From Pedobacter nototheniae (GTDB lineage Bacteria > Bacteroidota > Bacteroidia > Sphingobacteriales > Sphingobacteriaceae): a stretch of 64,000 nucleotides of DNA. Both the position numbers and the translations under genes were made by a program. Within the stretch, counting starts at the first letter, position 1, and every line of letters starts with the position of its first letter. Of the stretch, positions 36,499 through 44,244 are shown one piece after another. The notes below the pieces were generated by a model. It did no database searches. It worked only from the letters and a program-made list of their open reading frames with translations, and was not told the origin of the DNA. Where the stretch lies: the NCBI RefSeq assembly GCF_004335085.1, contig NZ_RQRS01000009.1, positions 120,440 through 184,439 of the forward strand, read 5' to 3'.

Positions 36499-37113
36499 TT
36501 ATCTCGATCCTAAGAGAGCTGAAAAGAAATTTTGCAAGATACCGGGTACAAAAATAATGGTGAAAATTAAACCTGTTAATGCGCCAAAAAAATGGGCATC
36601 GTGGTTTATACTATCTCTTGAGTTTCTGGATGCGTAAGCACAATAGACTAAATAAATAATGCCAAAAATTACAGCTGGAATCCCGATTGGGATAAACATG
36701 ATATAAATTTTAGACATTGGATTAAACAATATATAGCTGAATAAAACTGCACTAATTGCACCTGATGCACCTAAACTATTGTAATGAAAATCATCTTTAT
36801 GTTTAAAAATTGTTGGCAAATCACTTAAAATTAAGCCCAAGAAATAAAGCAAACCAAATTGCCAACTTCCCATTAATTGCTCCAAAGTAAAAGCAAATGC
36901 CGCGAAGGTAAACATGTTAAAAAACAGGTGCATCCAATCTTTATGAATTAAACCGCTTGTTATAATAGAGTATACTTTATGCCCTTTTGCTACGCTGTAC
37001 GGATGTAGCATAAATTTTCCATAAAGCCCGTTATCATAAAAAGCATAAAGACTGGTTACAACGGTAAAAACAAAAATTATAGTGGCAACCGGGGCTGCGT
37101 GTAGGTATTCCAT
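36499..37113 (-). CDS. Rhomboid family intramembrane serine protease
   Basis: 204 residues with six transmembrane segments. The catalytic dyad is intact: Ser117 in LGASGA and His174 in HDAHFFG. Asn66 in HLFFNM is the oxyanion residue. The compact six-helix core has no cytosolic N-terminal domain. It cleaves membrane proteins in the inner membrane; the substrate is unknown. The M14 peptidase gene lies 5 bp upstream on the same strand, so the two are co-transcribed. Confidence 0.9.
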   Translation of the reverse strand: MEYLHAAPVATIIFVFTVVTSLYAFYDNGLYGKFMLHPYSVAKGHKVYSIITSGLIHKDWMHLFFNMFTFAAFAFTLEQLMGSWQFGLLYFLGLILSDLPTIFKHKDDFHYNSLGASGAISAVLFSYILFNPMSKIYIMFIPIGIPAVIFGIIYLVYCAYASRNSRDSINHDAHFFGALTGLIFTIIFVPGILQNFFSALLGSR

Positions 37114-37118
37114 TTGGT

Positions 37119-38858
37119 TTATTTTAAATCGAGTTTTACGTTGCTTATTAAACGTGCTACTGGATATCTATTGTGTGTTTTCTCGTAATAATCAGAATTT
37201 TTATAGACAAAATCAAGTTGTGCTGCCCCATTCTTTGCAAAGGCATCATCTGCTGTTTTCTTTTCTTCGAGTTTAGCTTTTAATGATGGATTGTTTTTAA
37301 GAATTTCTGTTGCAGTATCTTCAAAAACATAAGCAGAATAATGCTCTTTCATATCCAATATGGAATCGAAAAAGTTCCAGTTAAAGAAAGAATCTGTTGC
37401 CTGTGGCTCTAAAGTTTCAACAATATAGCGATTAACGGCTTGGTTTGCATAAACCACGTAATCACCAGCGTAATACTGTAAAGTTTGTGCAACCGGGGTT
37501 AATTTAACTGCAGAGTGCAAATAATGACCTTCGTATGGGCGTGTTGCAGTTTTAAAATCTCCGATATAATAACTTTCCACAGCAATTTTCTCATCGGCTT
37601 TTAACTCTTCTAATTTAACACCATTAAGCTTTAGCAACGCAATCACTTTATCCCAAGCTTTTGGAATAATGTAAGCTATTGGCTTTTTAACGGTTGTAGC
37701 TGGCTCAAATTTATTCCACTCTTTAATTATTTTAGTATAAGGCTTGGTTCTATCATAAAATAATCGATCAGCCCCACTCACCGTGCTTGGTTTTTGACCA
37801 GATTCAAATCCTTTAAAAGTTAAATCATTTACCACGCTTTTATTCAGTTTCCATTCTAAAGGAAATTCCTCTTGCGAAGCTACAAAATCATCAGCCTTTT
37901 TCTTATTTTCTCCTATTAGCTTTGCATCACGCTCAACTATATCTACATAGGTTTGCAACAATTTATAAGTGGCATCAACACGCAAATAATACGATTTTAG
38001 CATATGCGTTTCGGGCATAAAACCAATGGTATTGTGCAAAGTTGTGTATCCGGTAGAATAGCGTGGCGATTCTATAAAACCAGTTATTCCAGTTTCAGGC
38101 GTTTCGCCAATTGAGTTTACATACGGAATCATCGGATAGCCAACTTTCTCCATCCCTTTGTACAAATCAGGCACCAAAGTTTCTGTTAAATAAGCAGAAA
38201 GTATTGAATTTAGTTTATCCTTTTGTGTTGGAATTAAAGTCATTACATATTGGTAATCGGCACCGTTACTGGTATGCGTATCTACAAATATTTCAGGTTT
38301 CCAGGTATTAAATATCAGTTGAAAAGCTGCTGAGTTTTTAGAGTCTGTTTTTATAAAATCTCTGTTTAAATCCAGGTTTTTACTATTCCCTCTGAAACCG
38401 TATGCAACAGGGCCGTTTTGATTGGCTCTTGATGTGCCTGTTCGGTTAAAGCTACCATCAATATTATAAAGAGGAATAATACAAATTACTACATCTTTAG
38501 GCAGTTTATCAGTTTTAAGCAAATCGCGGGCAAGCATCATAGAAGCATCAACACCTTCGGGCTCTCCCGGATGGATTCCATTATTTATTAGCAGAATCCG
38601 CTTATTGCTTTTTCTAATCGCTACAGGATCAAATATTTTATCTTTTGATAAAACAAGCAAATGCAGGGGTTTACCAAAATCGGTGCTGCCATAAGTTAAT
38701 AATTTTGCCTGGGGGTAGGTTTTAGCAAGAACTTCATAATAACTAATGGCCTCATTATAGGTTGTAGTTTCCGTTTTACTACTGCGTTCGTAAGGGGTTT
38801 GTTGTGCCATTGTATTTAGCGATAAAGAAAGTAGCCAAAGCACGAAGATTTTTCTCAT
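37119..38858 (-). CDS. M14 family zinc carboxypeptidase-like protein
   Basis: A 579-residue exported protein (signal peptide MRKIFVLWLLSLSLNTMAQ). The M14 zinc site HPGEPE has His96 and Glu99; FVDTHTSNGADYQY carries the third zinc His. LDLNRDFIKTDS includes the substrate-binding Asn-Arg pair. The C-terminal 200 residues form an additional beta-rich region found in long Bacteroidota members. It is expected to trim peptides or peptidoglycan in the periplasm. It shares an operon with the rhomboid gene. Confidence 0.88.
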   Translation of the reverse strand: MRKIFVLWLLSLSLNTMAQQTPYERSSKTETTTYNEAISYYEVLAKTYPQAKLLTYGSTDFGKPLHLLVLSKDKIFDPVAIRKSNKRILLINNGIHPGEPEGVDASMMLARDLLKTDKLPKDVVICIIPLYNIDGSFNRTGTSRANQNGPVAYGFRGNSKNLDLNRDFIKTDSKNSAAFQLIFNTWKPEIFVDTHTSNGADYQYVMTLIPTQKDKLNSILSAYLTETLVPDLYKGMEKVGYPMIPYVNSIGETPETGITGFIESPRYSTGYTTLHNTIGFMPETHMLKSYYLRVDATYKLLQTYVDIVERDAKLIGENKKKADDFVASQEEFPLEWKLNKSVVNDLTFKGFESGQKPSTVSGADRLFYDRTKPYTKIIKEWNKFEPATTVKKPIAYIIPKAWDKVIALLKLNGVKLEELKADEKIAVESYYIGDFKTATRPYEGHYLHSAVKLTPVAQTLQYYAGDYVVYANQAVNRYIVETLEPQATDSFFNWNFFDSILDMKEHYSAYVFEDTATEILKNNPSLKAKLEEKKTADDAFAKNGAAQLDFVYKNSDYYEKTHNRYPVARLISNVKLDLK

Positions 38859-38878
38859 GCAATAATTATTGAATGGTT

Positions 38879-39610
38879 TTATAGAGTTTTACGATAAACC
38901 TTAATGTTACCGAAGAAATACTTAACGCCAATACTGTAAACATTATAAGTATCAGGGTCGTAATTTTTAAATTTAGTTGTTGGGTCATCGTAGCCATCCA
39001 AGCCTTCGCCAAAGGTGTAATTACTTTGTGCGTTTACATTGATTATATAACGCGGATACCCATAACCATCATTAATAAAAAAGTTGATTCCTAAATTTTA
39101 AGGCACCCAAAGATTTACACTTTTATCTTTCCCAGGAAAAGGACCATAATTAGGATCAATTTTTGCCCATGATGGCTTATAACGCACAACCTGGGTTAAA
39201 TTGTTATTAATTACACCAACACCCAGGCCTACATATAAGCCTTTTATATAATTTAAAAAGTCGTTTCTTTCGTAATTGATAAATTCGCCAATCATCGCCT
39301 TTCCACTCAAAGCAACAGAACTATATTCATTTACAAATTGCCTGTTGTGTGGATCGTTAACAATATCGCCCCCTTGTACTAAACCATATTGAGCTTCAAT
39401 ACCACCAGTTAAAAAAGGGGTGAAATGATGATCTATTACGCCATAAAAAGTATGGCCCCAGCTACCTTTATAAACATCGGTACTGGAATGATTTATGCCC
39501 GCACCTATACCACCAGACCATTTAAAATAGTTAGATTGCGCTGAAGAATATTGAAGAGAACACAAAAATGTAATCGCTAGAAATGTTATTTTCAGGTGTT
39601 TACCAATCAT
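38879..39610 (-). pseudogene. Outer-membrane beta-barrel protein gene with an in-frame stop (codon 171)
   Basis: The first 170 codons encode a signal peptide (LKITFLAITFLCSLQYSSAQ) and barrel strands (WSGGIGAGINHSS, GGIEAQYGLVQGG). The frame stops at TAA (39098-39100) right after VNLWVP. Reading on in the same frame gives 72 more residues without interruption (NLGINFFINDGYGYPRYII ... YSIGVKYFFGNIKVYRKTL), ending at 38879 with a typical outer-membrane C-terminal strand. A single base change (AAA or CAA to TAA) would explain it. This is either a recent pseudogene or a sequencing error; the truncated form would lack the strand needed for membrane insertion. Confidence 0.75.
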
Positions 39611-39657
39611 ATCTTTTTTTCACAAAAATAATATGTTTATTCAATATCTATAACTTT

Positions 39658-39665
39658 TACCTTTG
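39658..39665 (+). promoter_or_regulatory. Promoter -7 element almost touching the pepT start codon
   Basis: TACCTTTG, a perfect TAnnTTTG match, ends only 4 bp before the ATG at 39670. If used, transcription would begin at or near the start codon and the mRNA would be leaderless. Confidence 0.4.
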
Positions 39666-39669
39666 ATTT

Positions 39670-40923
39670 ATGAGCACATATAAAAATTTTAACAATTCGA
39701 TAGAGACCAGATTTATTAAATACGCTAAAATAGATACTCAGTCTGATCCCAATTCTCCAAGCTGCCCTTCTACCTTAAAGCAAAAAAACCTTGGAGCAGA
39801 GCTTGCAAAAGAGCTTTTAGAAATGGGTATTACCGATGCCCATATGGATGAAAACGGTTATGTGTATGCCACAATTCCTGCCACTTCAGAAAAAAACATC
39901 CCGGTAATTTGTTTTTGTTCACACATGGATACTTCTCCTGATTGTAGCGGCGAAAATGTAAAACCTATTATCCACACTAATTATCAGGGCGAGGATTTAG
40001 TTTTACCTGATGATAATAGCATAGTAATTAAACTTGCAGACCATAAAGATTTAAAACACCAATTAGGAAACGACATTATAACGGCAAGCGGCACTACTTT
40101 GTTGGGTGCTGATAATAAGGCTGGCGTAGCCGAAATTATGGAAGCAGCTAATTTCCTCGTAAAAAATCCTGAAGTAAAACACGGCACTATAAAAATTCTT
40201 TTTACGCCTGATGAAGAAATAGGTCGTGGCGTAGATAAAGCTGATTTGAAAAAACTTGCAGCAGATTTTGCTTATACAATTGATGGCGAAACTCTGGGTT
40301 CTATAGAAGATGAGACCTTTTCTGCAGATGGTGCAAACCTGATAATCCACGGAGTTAGCACACACCCAGGCTTTGCCAAAGGAAAGATGGAAAGTGCTAT
40401 TAAAATTCTTGCCGAAATTTTAGATGATTTACCAAAAGATCGTTTAACGCCAGAGGCAACCCACCAAAAAGAGGGCTTTATTCATCCCGTAGCTATAAAA
40501 GGACAAGTTGAACAGGCAGAGGCGCAATTTATAATTCGTGATTTTACCGATGAAAAATTAGCAGAACACGGCCGGTTTTTAGAGGAAACGGTTAAAACTG
40601 TTATGCAAAAATATCCTAATTCTACATACCAATTGAATATTAAGGCGCAGTATAGAAATATGAAGCAAGTTTTGGATCAACATCCTAAAATTGTTGAGTA
40701 CGGTATTGAAGCTATTGAAAGAGCTGGTGTTGTAGCAAAACAGCAAAGTATTAGAGGTGGTACCGATGGTTCAAGACTTTCGTTTATGGGTTTACCTTGC
40801 CCCAACATTTTTGCTGGAGAACATGCTTTTCACAGTAAGCAAGAGTGGGTAAGTGTACAGGATATGGAAAAGGCCATTCAAACAATTATTAATATTGCCA
40901 TAATTTGGGAAGAAAATTCTTAG
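39670..40923 (+). CDS. pepT: Peptidase T (tripeptide aminopeptidase, M20B)
   Basis: A cytoplasmic zinc aminopeptidase releasing the N-terminal residue from tripeptides. The 417 residues match family length. Motifs: IDTQSDP near residue 21; SHMDTSPD with His85 and Asp87; LLGADNKAG with the bridging Asp; TPDEEIGRG with the catalytic and ligand Glu residues; IRGGTDGSRLSFMG and the C-terminal FHSKQEWVS with the last His ligand. It is monocistronic and followed by a bidirectional terminator. No downstream Met could replace the start without losing conserved sequence. Confidence 0.95.
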   Translation: MSTYKNFNNSIETRFIKYAKIDTQSDPNSPSCPSTLKQKNLGAELAKELLEMGITDAHMDENGYVYATIPATSEKNIPVICFCSHMDTSPDCSGENVKPIIHTNYQGEDLVLPDDNSIVIKLADHKDLKHQLGNDIITASGTTLLGADNKAGVAEIMEAANFLVKNPEVKHGTIKILFTPDEEIGRGVDKADLKKLAADFAYTIDGETLGSIEDETFSADGANLIIHGVSTHPGFAKGKMESAIKILAEILDDLPKDRLTPEATHQKEGFIHPVAIKGQVEQAEAQFIIRDFTDEKLAEHGRFLEETVKTVMQKYPNSTYQLNIKAQYRNMKQVLDQHPKIVEYGIEAIERAGVVAKQQSIRGGTDGSRLSFMGLPCPNIFAGEHAFHSKQEWVSVQDMEKAIQTIINIAIIWEENS

Positions 40924-40932
40924 TTTTCAACG

Positions 40933-40972
40933 GGGTTTGAAGTTCTACACCGAGTAACTTCAAACCCTTTTT
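40933..40972. terminator. Bidirectional terminator after pepT
   Basis: A 12-bp stem GGGTTTGAAGTT / AACTTCAAACCC with an 11-base loop and TTTTT on the right. Confidence 0.88.
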
Positions 40973-40977
40973 ACAAA

Positions 40978-41307
40978 TTAATAAGAAGCTTGACCAATAT
41001 CCAATCGACTTATTTTTCCTGCTTTATTAATTTGAAACTTAAAATAGGTTTTAAAATCTCCCCATTGGTCTGAATGGAAATTCCCATAAACATCAAGGCC
41101 ATTATTTTCCACCTTATCAATACTGGTAAAACGTTCGTGCCCAATTGCCTTCTTAAAGAAATTATTAAACTGCAATTGGTTTCCATCATCATATAAAATC
41201 GCATCATCTGCGCATAGGGCAAACCAACTTTTAATATCGCCTTTTTGCAAGGCATTAATAGCTGCTTTTACCTTTAAATTGGATAGTTTACTTAAATCTA
41301 AACTCAT
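40978..41307 (-). CDS. SnoaL/NTF2-like protein
   Basis: A 109-residue soluble protein of the NTF2-like fold: helical N-terminus (KVKAAINALQKGDIKSWFALCADDAILYDDG) followed by strands (GNFHSDQWGDFKTYFKFQINKAGKISRLDIGQA). Such proteins are cofactor-free isomerases, hydrolases or small binding proteins; no specific catalytic set can be assigned. The upstream DoxX-like gene is 3 bp away (41311), so they form an operon. Confidence 0.7.
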   Translation of the reverse strand: MSLDLSKLSNLKVKAAINALQKGDIKSWFALCADDAILYDDGNQLQFNNFFKKAIGHERFTSIDKVENNGLDVYGNFHSDQWGDFKTYFKFQINKAGKISRLDIGQASY

Positions 41308-41310
41308 TAA

Positions 41311-41685
41311 TTAACCGATATTTTTTGAAAATGGATGTTGCAAATAAATTATTATTAAAGAGAGTAGCAAAAAAGGTAATTCTATAGCAACACCTTTTAA
41401 ACGTTCAGCAGTTGATATAGATGTTTCATTCAGGTGAAAACAAATAATTAGTAAAATTACAGCTGCGGAAATAAAGTTTCCCCATAAAAAAGTTTGCGGA
41501 AATAAAATCAATACTGCTCCAATAATTGTAACGGCACCAACAATGGATAAAGCCAGCTTGCCTACACTCCATTTATTAAACATATCAACCATTTCGGGCT
41601 TTCCAGATAGCATTGCCCAGCCTTGTTTTATGCCCATATAAAGCGCCAAAAGAATTAATACAGAACTTAAGATTTTTATAATCAT
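41311..41685 (-). CDS. DoxX-like small membrane protein
   Basis: About 124 residues from the Met that begins MIIKILSSVLILLALYMG; an upstream ATG adds ten residues that look non-coding. There are four transmembrane segments with a short polar loop (SGKPEMVDMFNKW) after the first, as in the DoxX/DoxD-like family. Co-transcribed with the NTF2-like gene (3 bp gap). Role unknown, sometimes linked to redox or stress processes. Confidence 0.65.
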   Translation of the reverse strand: MIIKILSSVLILLALYMGIKQGWAMLSGKPEMVDMFNKWSVGKLALSIVGAVTIIGAVLILFPQTFLWGNFISAAVILLIICFHLNETSISTAERLKGVAIELPFLLLSLIIIYLQHPFSKNIG

Positions 41686-41768
41686 AATATATTTACAAGG
41701 ACAGCTTCCTTTCAAATTTAATAAAAAAGTTTTTTAAAGCTCGTCTTATTTACTACTTTTAAAATACA

Positions 41769-42635
41769 ATGATAACCTTAGAAAACAACTATTTAAAGGT
41801 ACGCCTATCCGCAAAAGGTGCCGAATTGCAAAGCTTATTTAGTAAAGAAACCAAAATAGAATATTTATGGAGCGCTGATCCAAAATATTGGGCAAAGCAT
41901 AGCCCGGTTTTATTTCCTATCGTTGGCGCTTTAAAGGATGATAGCTACATCTACAAGGGCAAAAGCTACAACTTACCTCGCCACGGTTTTGCAAGAGATC
42001 AGGTTTTTAGTGTAGAGAAACAAACTGAAACGGAAGTTATATTTACTTTATCTCAAAGCGAGGAAACATTGAAAATTTATCCGTTTTATTTTGAGTTGAA
42101 GCTTAAATATCAAGTTATAGATAAAAAAATTAACGTTACTTACGAAGTAAAAAATACTGGAGCAGATGAGTTATTATTTTCTTTAGGTGCACATCCTGCC
42201 TTTGCCGTTCCGAATACCCCTAATACAGTTTATGAGGATTATTTTCTCGCTTTTAATAGTGATGACAAACTAACTTATTGGAAATTGGATGGTGGTTTGG
42301 TTGCAACAGAAACGGATAATATTGAGCTTAGCGGACACAAACTAAATTTAAAGCATAATTTATTTTATAACGATGCGCTGGTATTTAAAACCATGCAAAG
42401 TAATTGTATAAGTTTATTAAATACTAAAAATGAATTTGGTCTACATTTTCACTTTGAAGATTTTCCTTTTTTTGGAATATGGGCTGCGCCCGATGCTCCA
42501 TTTGTATGTTTAGAACCTTGGTGTGGTGTTGCAGACTCGATAAATCATAACCAGAGACTAGAGCGAAAGGAAGGTATTAATAGACTTGATAAAGGCAAAA
42601 CATGGACCAGATTTTGGGAAGCAGAGTGCTTTTAA
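41769..42635 (+). CDS. Aldose 1-epimerase family protein (LacX-like)
   Basis: A 288-residue galactose-mutarotase-fold protein. Conserved features: RHGFARDQ near residue 72 (His and Arg in the sugar site), LGAHPAFAVP near residue 145 (catalytic His) and EPWCGVADSINH near residue 254 (Glu base). The sequence fits the LacX-type subfamily rather than GalM. It would interconvert anomers of an unknown sugar in the cytoplasm. Monocistronic. Confidence 0.85.
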   Translation: MITLENNYLKVRLSAKGAELQSLFSKETKIEYLWSADPKYWAKHSPVLFPIVGALKDDSYIYKGKSYNLPRHGFARDQVFSVEKQTETEVIFTLSQSEETLKIYPFYFELKLKYQVIDKKINVTYEVKNTGADELLFSLGAHPAFAVPNTPNTVYEDYFLAFNSDDKLTYWKLDGGLVATETDNIELSGHKLNLKHNLFYNDALVFKTMQSNCISLLNTKNEFGLHFHFEDFPFFGIWAAPDAPFVCLEPWCGVADSINHNQRLERKEGINRLDKGKTWTRFWEAECF

Positions 42636-42852
42636 AATGGTTAAACCGACCTAACAAATGATCAGATTATCAAGAAAATTTTTAGGTGAAAGATATTTGA
42701 TAATTTTTTTCAATTAATTTATCTTCAACTAAAACACAATCATTAAATCTCATAAAAAACCTCAGCTAAAACCCTAATAGTCTGCAGCTTTAACACAAAT
42801 CAATAACTTAAGACAAATACTTTGTTTTATCGGTGAAGTAGCTATTTATAAA

Positions 42853-42882
42853 TTTGAAAAATCTTCTTTGGCATAGGCTTTG
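42853..42882 (+). promoter_or_regulatory. Promoter of the small lipoprotein gene
   Basis: TTTG at 42853-42856 and TAGGCTTTG at 42874-42882 match the Bacteroidota -33/-7 pattern (one extra base in the -7 spacer) at the expected distance. Transcription would start near 42889, supporting the ATG at 42914 as the start and not the one at 42890. Confidence 0.5.
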
Positions 42883-42913
42883 AATATGGGTGCATACATC
42901 AAAAACATCCCCT

Positions 42914-43288
42914 ATGAAAAAGACGATTCAATATTTAGGCTTATTTTTAATCGTATTAACGGTTATGGCATCATGCAAAAAGGATACTGATCCTGCAGAC
43001 ACAGACTTCTTTGTTGGCACATACAAAGGTTCTGTATCTTACAACAAAAGTGGTCAAAGCATTACTAGTTCAGACGGTAAAGTAACGGTAAGCAAAGTTG
43101 GCGAAACCTATAACTTTTACTTCGGAAGTAATATCCCTGATATTACTGGTGTTAAGTTTGAAAAATCAGGCGACAATACTTATGTAAGTGTTGGATCAGG
43201 TTTAACTGGTATTACTGTTAATGCAAGTTCGTTAAAGATGCTGGTTAGCAAAGATGGTGCAGTTTGGACTGCAGATTGTAGTAGATAA
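42914..43288 (+). CDS. Small lipoprotein of unknown function
   Basis: About 124 residues starting MKKTIQYLGLFLIVLTVMASCKK. The lipobox VMASC gives a lipidated Cys. The rest is a compact beta-rich domain (DFFVGTYKGSVSYNKSGQSITSSDGKVTVSKVGETYNFYF), a small calycin-like or transthyretin-like sandwich in appearance. The acidic stretch after the Cys (KKDTDPADTD) resembles sequences that can favour surface exposure in Bacteroidota. Monocistronic, with promoter and terminator both visible. Function unknown. Confidence 0.7.
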   Translation: MKKTIQYLGLFLIVLTVMASCKKDTDPADTDFFVGTYKGSVSYNKSGQSITSSDGKVTVSKVGETYNFYFGSNIPDITGVKFEKSGDNTYVSVGSGLTGITVNASSLKMLVSKDGAVWTADCSR

Positions 43289-43294
43289 CCAATA

Positions 43295-43328
43295 AATAAG
43301 GCTTACCGAATGGTAAGCCTTATTTATT
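43295..43328. terminator. Bidirectional terminator
   Basis: Perfect 13-bp stem AATAAGGCTTACC / GGTAAGCCTTATT with a 4-base loop, between the convergent lipoprotein and RRM genes. Confidence 0.9.
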
Positions 43329-43340
43329 TTCAATTCAATG

Positions 43341-43649
43341 TTATAGTCTTGCTCTTTTTTTCTTCGAAGGATCACTCACTTTATTATAGATAGGTTTTTT
43401 GGGAGGCAACTCTTCACAGATTTTAACTGTTATTACATTTCCTTTAAAAGTTTCGCCATTTAAATTATCTATAATATTATTTGCTGCAGCAAGATTAATA
43501 ATCTCTAAAAACGCAAATCCCTTGCATTTTCCTGTTGCTCTATCTCGTACAACTTTTATGGTATCTATTTGACCATGAATACTAACATGAATTGCTAAAT
43601 CCATTTCTTGTATATTATCTGGAAGGCCCCCAATAAAGAGTTTGGTCAT
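43341..43649 (-). CDS. Single-RRM RNA-binding protein
   Basis: 102 residues: one RNA-recognition motif with RNP2 LFIGGL (residues 4-9) and RNP1 KGFAFLEI (about residue 44), then a basic tail (DPSKKKRARL). Such small RRM proteins are widespread in Bacteroidota, which often lack Hfq, and bind single-stranded RNA. The RNP1 and RNP2 aromatics are partly conserved (Phe in RNP1). It is the last typical chromosomal gene before the accessory island. Confidence 0.92.
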   Translation of the reverse strand: MTKLFIGGLPDNIQEMDLAIHVSIHGQIDTIKVVRDRATGKCKGFAFLEIINLAAANNIIDNLNGETFKGNVITVKICEELPPKKPIYNKVSDPSKKKRARL

Positions 43650-44244
43650 AAATAAATGTTTTGAGTGTTAATATCAGCCAATTTTCTAAATGTTTTTTAA
43701 CGCGAAATCTAGCTTTTTATTATCCTAATTAGAAAGTCGATTAGAAAGAATAATACTTTCCTATCAAAAATTTCTTTTCGAGAGCAAGATACTTTGTTTT
43801 TTTAAAAAAATAGAATGAATGTCTTATTTCTTTATAAGCTCAAAACACAGGTTCTTAGATTATATTTTTAGAAATATCTTTTTCTATATGGGGTATCTTG
43901 AATTAATGGGAAGGGTATAAGATTATTAATATTCTCTTATACCTGATCTATTTTTCACTAACAAGCTAGTAGCTATACGTAACTACTGACAAAAGGGGTG
44001 GTCCCGACGAAACCAGAACAAATTTTATTTAAATAACTTTCTGACTATCAAATACTTGTAAAATACAATTTGGACTCACCAACTGTCAAAATGACGGTTT
44101 TTCGACTCAAATGTTTAGGATTCAAATTTAACAAAATGGATGAAATAATACAAAAACAAATAAACTAAAGATTTTCACAATTTCAGATTGCTTACCTTGC
44201 TTTTTCATTTATTTTATCATATTGCAGTCTAAACATAACGTCTC
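43650..44244. other. Non-coding left flank of the accessory island
   Basis: 595 A+T-rich bases without a gene. Two hairpins are visible: GGTATAAGA / TCTTATACC (43914-43943) and AACTGTCA / TGACGGTT followed by T5 (44081-44102). No tRNA, integrase or clear direct repeat marks the junction. The promoter of the first island gene must lie within, but I see no canonical one. Confidence 0.6.
44081..44103 (+). terminator. Terminator-like hairpin before the island
   Basis: An 8-bp stem (one G-U pair) with a 3-base loop and a T5 tail, 140 bp before the first island gene. It may insulate the island from upstream transcription. Confidence 0.55.

Noticed and set aside
43998..44024. GGTGGTCCCGACGAAACCAGAAC as a tRNA 3' end or attachment site
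   Set aside because: It resembles the reverse complement of a tRNA 3' end only loosely. There is no T-loop consensus or cloverleaf, and no second copy was found at the right end of the island.
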